Source: JBKEDH01 sp047975295 (lineage in GTDB: Bacteria > Bacteroidota > Bacteroidia > Flavobacteriales > Flavobacteriaceae). Taken from it: DNA of 34,090 nt. Numbering within the stretch: the first letter of the stretch is position 1; each line of letters opens with the position of its first letter. Positions 23,746 through 32,334 of the stretch are shown one piece after another. Both the position numbers and the translations under genes were made by a program. Under the pieces are notes generated by a model. It ran no database searches. It was not told the origin of the DNA and saw only the letters and a program-made list of their open reading frames with translations. Where the stretch lies: NCBI GenBank assembly GCA_047975295.1, contig JBKEDH010000099.1:1-34090 (forward strand), written 5' to 3'.

Positions 23746-24933
23746 ATGAAAACAGTAAACGATTTTAATTTTAAAAATAAAAAAGCCATAATCCGTGTCG
23801 ATTTTAATGTACCACTAAACGATAAATTCGAAGTTACCGATACAACCAGAATAGTATCTGCCAAACCCACTATTATTAAAGTTTTAGAAGATGGAGGAAG
23901 CTGTGTTCTCATGTCTCACTTAGGGCGTCCAAAAGGTGTACAGGACGAGTTTTCGTTACGCCATATTGCAAAAACGGTAGGAAATATTATTGGTACCGAA
24001 GTTATATTTATTGATACCTGTGTAGGCGAAAAAGCCGAAGAGGCCGTAGCCAATTTAAAACCCGGACAGATTTTATTATTAGAGAATTTAAGATTTCACG
24101 ACGAAGAAACCGCTGGCGACAAAATTTTTGCGGCCCAGTTATCCAAATTGGGCGATATTTATGTAAACGATGCCTTTGGAACGGCTCATCGTGCACATGC
24201 CTCAACAACGATTGTGGCGCAGTTTTTTCCTGAAAATAAATGTTTTGGTTTGCTGTTGGCCAAAGAAATTGAAAGCATCGATAAAGTTTTAAAAACTGGC
24301 GAAAAACCCGTTTTGGCTATTTTGGGAGGTGCAAAAGTATCATCCAAAATCACCATTATCGAAAATATTTTGGACAAAGTGGATCATTTGATTATAGGTG
24401 GCGGTATGGCTTTTACATTTGTAAAAGCGCAAGGCGGAAAAATAGGGAATTCCATTTGCGAAGACGATAAACAGGAATTGGCCTTAAACATTTTAAAACA
24501 GGCCAGAGAGAAAAACGTACAGGTACATATTCCTATCGATGTTGTGGCGGCCGATGCTTTTAGTAACGATGCCAACACCCAAATAGTTGCCATTAATGCC
24601 ATTCCCGATGGTTGGGAGGGTATCGATGCCGGTCCAAAATCTTTAGAACTTTTCGATAATGTGGTAAAAGAAAGTAAAACCATTCTTTGGAACGGTCCCC
24701 TTGGTGTTTTCGAAATGGAAAACTTTGCAAAAGGAACTATTGCTCTGGGCGACTCAATTGCAGAGGCTACCAAAAATGGTACGTTTTCTTTGGTTGGTGG
24801 TGGCGATTCGGTTGCTGCCGTTAAGCAATTTGGTTTCGAAAATAAAGTAAGTTATGTAAGTACCGGTGGCGGAGCCATGCTTGAAAGCTTAGAAGGAAGG
24901 TTGCTGCCCGGAATTGCTGCTATTTTAGAATAG
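23746..24933 (+). CDS. pgk: Phosphoglycerate kinase
   Basis: A 395-residue glycolytic enzyme that transfers phosphate between 1,3-bisphosphoglycerate and ADP. The start is ATG 23746 (MKTVNDFNFKNKKAIIRVD); the longer frame from TTG 23710 runs through the promoter. Marks: 'IRVDFNVPL' at about 16-24, 'VLMSHLGRPKG', 'LLLENLRFH', 'YVNDAFGTAHRAHAS' (substrate binding), 'LAILGGAKVSSKI', 'LIIGGGMAFTF', 'WNGPLGVFE', and the nucleotide-binding 'VGGGDSVAAV' and 'STGGGAMLE'. Complete and normal length. Confidence 0.98.
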   Translation: MKTVNDFNFKNKKAIIRVDFNVPLNDKFEVTDTTRIVSAKPTIIKVLEDGGSCVLMSHLGRPKGVQDEFSLRHIAKTVGNIIGTEVIFIDTCVGEKAEEAVANLKPGQILLLENLRFHDEETAGDKIFAAQLSKLGDIYVNDAFGTAHRAHASTTIVAQFFPENKCFGLLLAKEIESIDKVLKTGEKPVLAILGGAKVSSKITIIENILDKVDHLIIGGGMAFTFVKAQGGKIGNSICEDDKQELALNILKQAREKNVQVHIPIDVVAADAFSNDANTQIVAINAIPDGWEGIDAGPKSLELFDNVVKESKTILWNGPLGVFEMENFAKGTIALGDSIAEATKNGTFSLVGGGDSVAAVKQFGFENKVSYVSTGGGAMLESLEGRLLPGIAAILE

Positions 24934-24956
24934 AAACATCTTATTTTACATTGAAG

Positions 24957-24977
24957 CAAAGCTTATTTAAAGCTTTT
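24957..24977 (+). terminator. Possible pgk terminator
   Basis: AAAGCTT (24958-24964) pairs with AAGCTTT (24970-24976) across a short loop, followed by only one further T. Weak; kept because it is 24 bases after the pgk stop. Confidence 0.35.
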
Positions 24978-25013
24978 CAATATAGTTTTCTATAGCAACC
25001 AACAGTTCTTGTT

Positions 25014-25046
25014 AGACCTCGAATATTCTTAAAACCTTCGAGGTCT
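25014..25046. repeat. Dispersed palindromic repeat, copy B
   Basis: AGACCTCGA (25014-25022) and TCGAGGTCT (25038-25046) are exact complements around a 15-base middle that includes 'TTAAAACC'. Same length and same ends as copy A core (16913-16945), and as in copies A and C a 'TTCAATA' follows downstream (25060-25066), so this is a third, diverged member. A 16-base palindrome ATTCAAT-AA-ATTGAAT lies right after at 25059-25074. Confidence 0.65.
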
Positions 25047-25193
25047 GTTTTAAAATCGATTCAATAAATTGAATAAGATAATTTTGCTGTACACTTAAAA
25101 ATTGAAGTTATTTTGAATTTTCGCTTTTTAGTTAGCATAAAAAATACGATTTTAGCCATAATATCCGTTCAATAAATTTAATGTGTATGTTTT

Positions 25194-26744
25194 ATGGCTT
25201 TTCGTTTATTTAAACCTTTGGTTTTTCTGTGTTGTATTGTAGGTTTTTCGCAAACCAAAGATAATGCCAATACTGCTCAAAAAAAATCGGTAGATTCGAC
25301 TAATAGTATAAAAATTGATAAAAGTGCTATAATAAAACTTAGCGATTCCACTTTTGTTTTAAAAGAAGAAGATTTTCATTTAACCAAAAAAATAGACGAA
25401 AAATGGTTAAACGAACTGTATAGTAATACGTTGTTCGATACAATATATAATACGGTAACTCATTTATCGTTCGAAACGGTTGCTTATCCCGAACTGCCAA
25501 CCGATACCTTAAAAGCCCGATTACACAGGCTAAGTGCCAAGACACCTTTTAATGTCGAGTACAATCCCGGACTGGAAAGTGTAATAAAATCCTATTTAAA
25601 AAACCGAAGGAAAACCATGCAAAGCCTAATTAATTTAAGTGCTTTTTATTTTCCCATGTTCGAACAGCAGCTCGACAAACACGATTTGCCTTTGGAAATT
25701 AAATATTTGGCCATTGTTGAGTCGGCCTTAAAACCCCGTGCAAAATCTAGAGTTGGGGCTACGGGTTTATGGCAATTTATGTTCAGTACCGGTAAAATGT
25801 ACGGGCTAGATGTAAGCAGTTATGTCGATGAACGTAGCGACCCGTTAAAATCTACCCAAGCTGCTTGCCAATACCTGTCTAAGCTTTACGAAATATTTGG
25901 CGATTGGGATTTAGCTTTGGCAGCCTACAACTCGGGACCTGGAAATGTTACCAAAGCGATTAGGCGTTCGGGAGGATATCAAAATTATTGGAATATCCGT
26001 CATAATTTACCACGTGAAACGGCAGGATATTTACCGGCATTTTTGGCAACCATGTATATTTTCGAATATGCCGACCAACACGGGTTTGAAAAGGCAAAAC
26101 CCGAAATTGCTTATTTTGCTACCGATACCGTACACATTAAACAAATGATTACCCTCGACCAAGTATCGGAAACCACCGGAGTACATATAGAAGAACTTCA
26201 GTTTTTAAATCCTTCGTATAAATTGGATGTTATTCCGTTTGTAAAAGACGAAAACTATACCCTTCGTTTACCAAGAGATGTTATTGGTGATTTTGTTACC
26301 AACGAACAAAGTATTTATGCATTTGCAAAAGCCGAATTAGATAAGCGGGAAAAACCAATGCCTCAATTTTTCGAAGCAGACTCGCAAATACGCTATCGGG
26401 TAAAATCGGGCGATTATCTCGGAAAAATAGCCCGAAAGTATGGCGTTCGTGTTAGCCAGATTAAAAAATGGAACGGTTTAAGGAGCAATAATTTAAAAAT
26501 TGGGCAACGTCTTACCATATATCCCAGACAGCCTCATACCAATCGTGTTGCTTCCAGTAATTTGACTCCTGTAAAAAAGTCCATAACCGGTAATACTATT
26601 ATCTATACCGTTAAAAATGGAGATACCCTTTGGGATATTTCCAAAAAATTTCCGGGAGTTTCTGTTCAAAATATTAAAGATTGGAACGGTATTAGTGGTA
26701 ATAGATTAAAACCCGGTATGAAACTTAAAATATCGAAAGGATAA
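25194..26744 (+). CDS. MltD-like lytic murein transglycosylase with two LysM domains
   Basis: A 516-residue exported peptidoglycan lyase. A signal peptide at about 1-20 (RLFKPLVFLCCIVGFSQ) precedes a linker, then the SLT domain from about 155 to 285 with catalytic Glu176 in 'LAIVESALKPRAKS' and 'GATGLWQFMFSTGKMYGL', 'ALAAYNSGPGNV' and 'ETAGYLPAFLA'. Two LysM repeats bind peptidoglycan: about 400-443 ('YRVKSGDYLGKIARKYGVR') and 470-513 ('YTVKNGDTLWDISKKF'). Arrangement equals MltD. The next gene starts 16 bases after the stop. The upstream 260 bases contain repeat copy B. Confidence 0.92.
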   Translation: MAFRLFKPLVFLCCIVGFSQTKDNANTAQKKSVDSTNSIKIDKSAIIKLSDSTFVLKEEDFHLTKKIDEKWLNELYSNTLFDTIYNTVTHLSFETVAYPELPTDTLKARLHRLSAKTPFNVEYNPGLESVIKSYLKNRRKTMQSLINLSAFYFPMFEQQLDKHDLPLEIKYLAIVESALKPRAKSRVGATGLWQFMFSTGKMYGLDVSSYVDERSDPLKSTQAACQYLSKLYEIFGDWDLALAAYNSGPGNVTKAIRRSGGYQNYWNIRHNLPRETAGYLPAFLATMYIFEYADQHGFEKAKPEIAYFATDTVHIKQMITLDQVSETTGVHIEELQFLNPSYKLDVIPFVKDENYTLRLPRDVIGDFVTNEQSIYAFAKAELDKREKPMPQFFEADSQIRYRVKSGDYLGKIARKYGVRVSQIKKWNGLRSNNLKIGQRLTIYPRQPHTNRVASSNLTPVKKSITGNTIIYTVKNGDTLWDISKKFPGVSVQNIKDWNGISGNRLKPGMKLKISKG

Positions 26745-26760
26745 TAATAAAAAAATAACC

Positions 26761-27741
26761 ATGCGAAACAATATATTTTTAACACTTATATTGGTGTTGC
26801 TCGTATCTTGCAAAGATAAAAGCAGTAACCAAGAAAAGTTTCTGTTGGACTCTTCCGGAAACATTAATAATGTATCGGTTGTTATGGATAACGATATATG
26901 GAACGGTCAAATAGGTGATGCCGTGCGTAATGTATTAACAACTTCTATTTACGGTTTACCCCAAGATGAGCCGATGTTTACATTAAGCCAAATACCACCA
27001 TCAGTATTTTCCGGATTTGTAACCAAAAACCGTACGATTTTAAAAATTGAGGTCAATAAACCAAAAGCTTTAAATATTGCCGATAATGTTTATGCAAAAC
27101 CCCAAAAAGTTATTACTATTTCGGGAACAACAAGACAGGAAATTGTCGATGTATTAAATGAAAATGCCAATGATATTATAACTATTTTCAGAGATATGGA
27201 GCTGGCTGAAAGAACACGGCAAATGGCCAAAGCACCACACAATTTTACAGGTGTTAAGGAAAAACTGGACTTAACACTTCAATTTGCTTCAATTTATAGT
27301 ATAGCAACAGAAACAGATAATTTCTTTTGGTTTAAAAAAGACATCACTACAGGAACAACCAACCTGCTTATTTACGAGTTGCCATATAACACCATAACAC
27401 GAAACGACAGTATTGTAAACCAGATTATACGGGTAAGGGATTCTATTGGTAAAACACATATAGAAGGAGTTTTGGAAAACACCTATATGGTTACCGAAAA
27501 CTCGTATGCCCCTTTTATTAAGGAAACAATCTTGGATAATAAACCAGCTTTCGAGACCAAAGGGATTTGGGATTTAAAGAATGGTTTTATGGGCGGTCCT
27601 TTTATTAATTATGCTGTGGAAGATAAAGCCCATAATCGGTGGATTGTTATTGAAGGATTTGTTTTTGCGCCATCGGTAGAAAAACGCGATTATATGCTAG
27701 AAATGGAAGCCATAATCAAATCCCTTAAAATAGATGATTAA
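26761..27741 (+). CDS. DUF4837 family lipoprotein
   Basis: A 326-residue lipoprotein (Cys17 in 'LVLLVSCKDK'). The body begins with 'NVSVVMDNDIWNGQIGDAVR' and contains 'LPQDEPMFTLSQIP', 'ITTGTTNLLIYELPY' and 'AYNxxWIVIEGFVFAPS'-like segments characteristic of the DUF4837 family, which is found across Bacteroidota and has no known function. It lies 16 bases downstream of the MltD-like gene, so both are likely in one transcript and it may act at the envelope with it. It converges on tatA across a strong terminator. Confidence 0.85.
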   Translation: MRNNIFLTLILVLLVSCKDKSSNQEKFLLDSSGNINNVSVVMDNDIWNGQIGDAVRNVLTTSIYGLPQDEPMFTLSQIPPSVFSGFVTKNRTILKIEVNKPKALNIADNVYAKPQKVITISGTTRQEIVDVLNENANDIITIFRDMELAERTRQMAKAPHNFTGVKEKLDLTLQFASIYSIATETDNFFWFKKDITTGTTNLLIYELPYNTITRNDSIVNQIIRVRDSIGKTHIEGVLENTYMVTENSYAPFIKETILDNKPAFETKGIWDLKNGFMGGPFINYAVEDKAHNRWIVIEGFVFAPSVEKRDYMLEMEAIIKSLKIDD

Positions 27742-27793
27742 TGGCTTTTTACTTTATTGGAATCTTTATTATTAAAAGTAAAATAGTTTAAAT

Positions 27794-27835
27794 AAAAAGT
27801 CCAACATCAGTTTCGGTGTTGGACTTTCTATTTTT
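27794..27835. terminator. Bidirectional terminator between DUF4837 gene and tatA
   Basis: AAAGTCCAACA (27796-27806) and TGTTGGACTTT (27817-27827) form an 11-base stem around a ten-base loop, with an A-run before and T-rich stretch after. It serves both converging genes. Confidence 0.88.
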
Positions 27836-27849
27836 AAACAACTTAAAAA

Positions 27850-28032
27850 TTACTTTTTCTCTGTATTGCTGTCTTCTTCTTTGGTAGCATCCTTAAATTC
27901 TTTTATGCCACCACCAAGACCGCGCATTAATTCGGGGATTTTTTTTCCACCAAACAATAATAAAACCACGACAACAATCAATATTATTTGCCAAGTGCCG
28001 GGCATTCCTAAAAATATACTAGACGATATCAT
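27850..28032 (-). CDS. tatA: Sec-independent protein translocase TatA
   Basis: A 60-residue protein with the TatA pattern: membrane helix ('GTWQIILIVVVVLLLFGGKKIPEL'-like region, about 12-35), the 'FGGKKIPELMRGLG' hinge and amphipathic helix 'GGGIKEFKDATKEED', and a short charged tail. It forms the pore of the twin-arginine pathway for folded proteins. The longer start at 28032 is used; Met10 (MPGTWQ) is an alternative. No tatC is within the window. A minus-strand TACCTTTG lies just upstream. Confidence 0.93.
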   Translation of the reverse strand: MISSSIFLGMPGTWQIILIVVVVLLLFGGKKIPELMRGLGGGIKEFKDATKEEDSNTEKK

Positions 28033-28053
28033 AATTTCAAAAAATTAGTAACA

Positions 28054-28061
28054 CAAAGGTA
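28054..28061 (-). promoter_or_regulatory. -7 element of the tatA promoter
   Basis: Minus-strand TACCTTTG (plus-strand CAAAGGTA), 21 bases upstream of the tatA ATG; exact match to TAnnTTTG. No TTG was found at the usual -33 distance. Confidence 0.6.
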
Positions 28062-28099
28062 ATAATTAATGTTTAATAAAAGCGTTTTAAGCAAAACTT

Positions 28100-28143
28100 T
28101 AGCATTATGCGTATAACTTATGCTATTATTTTAATTAATTTTG
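28100..28143 (+). promoter_or_regulatory. Possible promoter and dyad upstream of the M23 gene
   Basis: TAATTTTG at 28136-28143 fits TAnnTTTG. A dyad TAGCAT (28100-28105) with ATGCTA (28120-28125) sits upstream where a -33 region would be. If used, the leader of about 90 bases contains the whole of repeat copy C. Weak evidence, no TTG. Confidence 0.35.
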
Positions 28144-28186
28144 TGTAGTGCATAATAAAATTGATTTACTTAGTTTATTAAACCGG

Positions 28187-28241
28187 TTTTCAAGATCTCG
28201 AAGGTTTTTAAAGTATTCGAGACCCAACGATTCAATATGAA
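28187..28241. repeat. Dispersed palindromic repeat, copy C
   Basis: A gapless 55-base counterpart of copy A at 16907-16961; shared segments include 'ttttcaaga', 'aggtttttaaa' and 'ttcaatat', while the arms have drifted (imperfect stem around TCTCGAA/TTCGAGA, 28196-28202 and 28216-28222). The last bases of the repeat, 'ttcaATAT', run straight into the ATG (28237) of the M23 peptidase gene. Confidence 0.65.
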
Positions 28242-29100
28242 GAAAGAACAAAAAAAAGCCAAGCGTATTAAACGCAAATTGCTCGATAAATACAAAGTTA
28301 TTGTGCTTAACGAGAATACTTTCGAAGAACGTTTTTCGGTGCGGTTAACACGTTTAAATGTTTTTGTTCTATGTTCTTTATCGGTTATATTCTTGATGAT
28401 TATTACATCGGTAATCATTGCATTTACACCGCTTAGGGAGTATATTCCCGGATATTCATCGACAGCATTGAAAAAAAAGGCTACGGTATTAAACTATAAA
28501 ACCGACTCGCTGTTACAGGTTATTGAAATGAATGAAAAATACTATGCATCTATTCAAAAAGTACTCAAGGGCGATTTAAGTAGTGAGCAACTTGATAAAG
28601 ATTCTATAATCGATGCTGTAAAACTAGAGGCAAGCGAAGTCGATTTACGTGCAACGCATGAAGATTCGCTTTTACGGGAAAAAGTAGATAAGGAGGACAA
28701 ATATAATCTGTTTGAGTCAACAACATCTAATTTCGTACTGTTTCCACCTGTTAAAGGTACAATTAGTGATGTTTACAATGTTGAAAAAAGACACTATGCC
28801 GTAGATGTTGTAGTAGCCAAAGATACTCCTGTTAAAGCTACGGCCGATGGTACCGTAATTTTTGCCGAGTGGACGGCCGACACGGGATATGTTGTTATTT
28901 TAGAGCATAGCTACGGGTTAATTTCGGTTTATAAACACAATGCAACGCTAACAAAAAATCAGGGCGATTTGGTAAAAACGGGAGAGGTAATTGCTACAGC
29001 TGGTAATTCGGGCGAACTATCGACCGGAACTCATTTGCATTTTGAACTTTGGAACGATGGTTTCCCCATTAACCCAACCCATTTTATAGATTTCGAATAA
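28237..29100 (+). CDS. Membrane-anchored M23 peptidase (LytM type)
   Basis: A 287-residue protein: basic cytoplasmic N-terminus (KKEQKKAKRIKRKL), one membrane helix at about 41-64, a periplasmic coiled region (about 75-160), and an M23 metallopeptidase domain (about 166-285). The zinc ligands are present: His186 and Asp190 ('RHYAVD') and His268 in 'HLHFE'; the catalytic His234 ('VYKHN') and His266 are also present, so it should be an active endopeptidase on peptidoglycan crosslinks, unlike the inactive EnvC/NlpD group. The start codon lies at the end of repeat copy C. The GH3-type gene follows after a single base. Confidence 0.9.
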   Translation: MKKEQKKAKRIKRKLLDKYKVIVLNENTFEERFSVRLTRLNVFVLCSLSVIFLMIITSVIIAFTPLREYIPGYSSTALKKKATVLNYKTDSLLQVIEMNEKYYASIQKVLKGDLSSEQLDKDSIIDAVKLEASEVDLRATHEDSLLREKVDKEDKYNLFESTTSNFVLFPPVKGTISDVYNVEKRHYAVDVVVAKDTPVKATADGTVIFAEWTADTGYVVILEHSYGLISVYKHNATLTKNQGDLVKTGEVIATAGNSGELSTGTHLHFELWNDGFPINPTHFIDFE

Positions 29101-29101
29101 T

Positions 29102-30595
29102 ATGGCATCACTTAAATCTTTTCTATCTAAGCGTTTTGCTTCTCGCATTAATAAAAGCGTATTGAAATGGGCCAATAATCCCGTTGAGACTCAAGAAAAG
29201 GTGTTTAGGCAGTTAATTGCCGATGCTACAGATACTCAATTTGGGAAAGATCATGATTTTATTAGTATAAATTCGCATTCCGATTTTGTAAACCGTGTTC
29301 CCGTAAGAGATTACGAAACCTTAAAGCCTTATGTAGAGCAGGTAGTTAAAGGCGAGAAGGATATTCTTTGGAAAGGTAAACCCTTGTATTTTGCCAAAAC
29401 ATCGGGAACAACCTCTGGTGCAAAATACATTCCCATTACCAAAGAAAGTATGCCCTATCATATAAAGGCTGCACGAAATGCCATTTTAATGTACATTCAC
29501 GAAACGGGAAAAAGTGATTTTGTAAATGGGAAAATGATTTTTCTTCAGGGCAGTCCGATTTTAAAAGAACAAAACGGTATCCAGTTAGGTCGATTATCGG
29601 GGATTGTGGCACATTATGTACCCAAGTACCTTCAAAAAAACCGATTGCCTTCGTGGGAAACCAATTGTATAGACGATTGGGAATCTAAGGTCGATGCCAT
29701 AGTAGAAGAAACCCTACCGGAAAACATGACGGTTATTTCCGGTATTCCGCCTTGGGTACAAATGTATTTTGAAAAACTTCAGCAAAAAACAGGGAAACAC
29801 ATTGGCGATATCTTTAAAAATTTTAACCTATTTATATATGGAGGTGTAAACTACGAGCCATACCGTGCAAAATTCGAGAACTTAATAGGACGACAAGTGG
29901 ATAGTATCGAGTTGTTTCCGGCAAGTGAAGGTTTTTTTGCCTATCAGGATAAACAAAAAGAAAAAGGTATGCTGTTGCTTTTAAATTCTGGTATCTTTTA
30001 CGAATTTATAAAGGCTGATGACTTTTTTAGCGATACTCCCAAACGCATCACCATAAAAGATGTGGAAATTGGTGTGAATTATGTTATGGTTATTTCGACC
30101 AATGCCGGTTTGTGGGCTTACAATATTGGAGATACGATCCAATTTACCTCGACAAAACCTTATCGGGTAATTGTATCGGGACGCATAAAACATTTTATTT
30201 CGGCATTTGGTGAGCACGTAATCGGTAAGGAGGTGGAACAGGCCATACAGGAAGCACTTTTAAATACCGATATTCGTGTAACCGAATTTACGGTGGCTCC
30301 GCAAATTACACCAAAAGAAGGTCTGCCTTATCATGAATGGTTTATAGAATTTGAAAATGAACCGGATAATTTGGATGTTTTTGCATCAAGTATCGATAAA
30401 GCTCTTCAAAAACAGAACAGTTATTATTTAGATTTAATCGAAGGCCGTATTTTAAGATCCTTGATGGTAACAAAAGTTCCTAAAAATGGTTTTAAAACCT
30501 ATATGAAATCCATTGGGAAATTGGGTGGACAAAATAAATTGCCCCGACTTTCGAACGACAGAAAGATTGCCGATAGTTTACCTTATTCAGGTTAA
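29102..30595 (+). CDS. GH3 auxin-responsive promoter family protein (acyl-adenylate/thioester-type enzyme)
   Basis: A 497-residue ANL-like enzyme of the GH3 family; in plants these conjugate amino acids to acyl hormones after adenylation. Visible marks: the P-loop-like 'AKTSGTTSGAKYIPIT' near residue 100 that binds ATP, 'WVQMYFEKLQ', 'LFPASEGFFAYQ', 'LWAYNIGDTIQFTSTKPYRV' and 'VSGRIKHFISAFGEHV', which carries the hinge to the C-terminal lid. The bacterial substrate is not known. It begins one base after the M23 stop, so the two genes are co-transcribed despite unrelated roles; a wall- or lipid-related acylation would fit but is speculation. Confidence 0.9.
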   Translation: MASLKSFLSKRFASRINKSVLKWANNPVETQEKVFRQLIADATDTQFGKDHDFISINSHSDFVNRVPVRDYETLKPYVEQVVKGEKDILWKGKPLYFAKTSGTTSGAKYIPITKESMPYHIKAARNAILMYIHETGKSDFVNGKMIFLQGSPILKEQNGIQLGRLSGIVAHYVPKYLQKNRLPSWETNCIDDWESKVDAIVEETLPENMTVISGIPPWVQMYFEKLQQKTGKHIGDIFKNFNLFIYGGVNYEPYRAKFENLIGRQVDSIELFPASEGFFAYQDKQKEKGMLLLLNSGIFYEFIKADDFFSDTPKRITIKDVEIGVNYVMVISTNAGLWAYNIGDTIQFTSTKPYRVIVSGRIKHFISAFGEHVIGKEVEQAIQEALLNTDIRVTEFTVAPQITPKEGLPYHEWFIEFENEPDNLDVFASSIDKALQKQNSYYLDLIEGRILRSLMVTKVPKNGFKTYMKSIGKLGGQNKLPRLSNDRKIADSLPYSG

Positions 30596-30607
30596 ACAAA
30601 ATAATAC

Positions 30608-30615
30608 TATCTTTG
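30608..30615 (+). promoter_or_regulatory. -7 element upstream of the DUF6909-type gene
   Basis: TATCTTTG, TAnnTTTG match, 17 bases before the ATG at 30633. No clear TTG at -33, since the region is the end of the upstream gene. Confidence 0.5.
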
Positions 30616-30632
30616 CCCGATAAATAAAGAAG

Positions 30633-32321
30633 ATGGACAATAAAAAGTTGCATGAACGAACACGAGCCCAAGAAAGCTCGAATGCCATAGAGCGTATGTA
30701 CGTTACCATGCGACATTTGTTTAATCGTGGCTTTTACAAACCTATGGGTGTTTCGGGCGAAACATTACGGGAATCCTTGCTGTTACTACGTCCTGAAATA
30801 TACGGTTCCATTGCCGACGAAAAAGCCGAATTAGAGGGACTCCTTTATGTTATCGATAGACTTCCCATAGGCATAGAAGAATGTACCTTTATTAACCTAA
30901 CAAGTGATGAAGGCTATGCCAATTCACATTTTAAACCTATAATCCCCGAAAAAAGAAGGCGTAACTGCTACCGTATCGATGCCGAACAAATGAATGTCGA
31001 GATTACGCGAGGGCGATCGGATATTTACGATATTTTAACGCATTTAACCTTTTTGTTTATTGAGAGCCATAAAATAAGTGCCAAGGTGCTTATCGATGAA
31101 GAAGGAAATACAACAAGGGATTGGATAAAACTTGAAAAAGCGGTACTTTCCAAAAAAAAACTCACCCAAGAAGAACGTGAAGTTGCTGTAACCCATGTAG
31201 CGAATATATTGGGGCGTACCTTTAAGGAGCTAACGGCGGTATATGGCCATTTTGCTATACCAAAACAACCCGAACGGTTTTTGCATATTGTATATTGGCT
31301 AGGCAAACTCGCTATAGAGGAGACCTTAGATATAAGTAAGCGTGTTATTACCTTTAGTCCGGTGTTACGGGAACGTATAGGGCATCATATACACGGTGAG
31401 ATTTGGGCAGATAAGATAAAAGAAACACTTTACAAACATAAACTTTTAGAGCGTCCCATACATATTATAAGTGCCAATATGCATAGCGTTATGAATACGC
31501 TTTTTGCACCCAATGCTTTAAAAAGTGACATTGCCAAAAACGATATTTTTAAGGTTTACGAACTTCTTAGTAAAAAAGAAAGCAATGCGCAACGTGAAAA
31601 AGTTTTCAAGGAAGCTGTAAATAAGGGGATGATTTATTTAAAAGATGAATCGGGAACAAATATAGATGTTCAAATTTTTAACACCGAAAAGATTGATTTC
31701 TCGAAATTAGATATTAAATTAGACAAAGCAACCCAGAAAAAGAAAAAACCAGTGATTTTCGTTATGGATTACGCCTTTGGAGAGCAAGCGTACGAAACCA
31801 TAGACGAACTGTTAAAACCATACAGGGTAAAAGGGAAAACCATACATTTAAACGTAGAATCGGTTTCCATAATGGGTAAAGCCGGTATTTTGGAAGGAGG
31901 TAAAGGTGATATTATGATTCCTTCGGCACATATTTACGAAGGAACCGCCGATAACTATCCGTTTAAAAACGAATTGAAAAAAGAAGATTTAGAGAACCAA
32001 GGTGTTGCTGTTTATGAAGGCTCTATGGTAACCGTTTTGGGCACATCGTTACAAAATAAAGATATATTAAAGTTCTTTTACAACTCCACATGGCAGGTTA
32101 TCGGTCTGGAAATGGAAGGAGCGCATTATCAAAAAGCCATACAAGCAGCGTCGAAAGTAAGGGGTAGCATTCAAAAAGACGTAAAAGTACGGTACGCCTA
32201 TTATGCTAGTGACAATCCTTTGGAAACGGGAGCCACATTAGCCTCCGGTGGGTTGGGAACCTCGGGTGTAAGGCCAACTTATTTAATAACCCGAAATATA
32301 TTAGAGCAAATATTCAATTAA
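30633..32321 (+). CDS. DUF6909-type two-domain protein with nucleosidase-like C-terminal half
   Basis: A 562-residue soluble protein that I associate with the DUF6909 family from memory. Residues 1-270 are alpha-helical with no recognised motif ('RPEIYGSIADEKAELEGLLY', 'IYDILTHLTFLFIESHK'). The C-terminal half (about 373-562) reads as a Rossmann-like nucleoside phosphorylase fold: 'PVIFVMDYAFGEQAYE', 'IMGKAGILEGGKGDIMIPSA', 'GLEMEGAHY' with E493-G496, and 'YYASDNPLETGAT' with Asp527. In MTA/SAH nucleosidase and AMP nucleosidase the E-x-E/MEG and S-D motifs hold the catalytic residues in this order. The likely substrate is a purine nucleotide or nucleoside, but this is inference. The gene lies between GH3 and a Wzz-like gene. 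Confidence 0.72.
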   Translation: MDNKKLHERTRAQESSNAIERMYVTMRHLFNRGFYKPMGVSGETLRESLLLLRPEIYGSIADEKAELEGLLYVIDRLPIGIEECTFINLTSDEGYANSHFKPIIPEKRRRNCYRIDAEQMNVEITRGRSDIYDILTHLTFLFIESHKISAKVLIDEEGNTTRDWIKLEKAVLSKKKLTQEEREVAVTHVANILGRTFKELTAVYGHFAIPKQPERFLHIVYWLGKLAIEETLDISKRVITFSPVLRERIGHHIHGEIWADKIKETLYKHKLLERPIHIISANMHSVMNTLFAPNALKSDIAKNDIFKVYELLSKKESNAQREKVFKEAVNKGMIYLKDESGTNIDVQIFNTEKIDFSKLDIKLDKATQKKKKPVIFVMDYAFGEQAYETIDELLKPYRVKGKTIHLNVESVSIMGKAGILEGGKGDIMIPSAHIYEGTADNYPFKNELKKEDLENQGVAVYEGSMVTVLGTSLQNKDILKFFYNSTWQVIGLEMEGAHYQKAIQAASKVRGSIQKDVKVRYAYYASDNPLETGATLASGGLGTSGVRPTYLITRNILEQIFN

Positions 32322-32334
32322 TCATATCAGTAAG

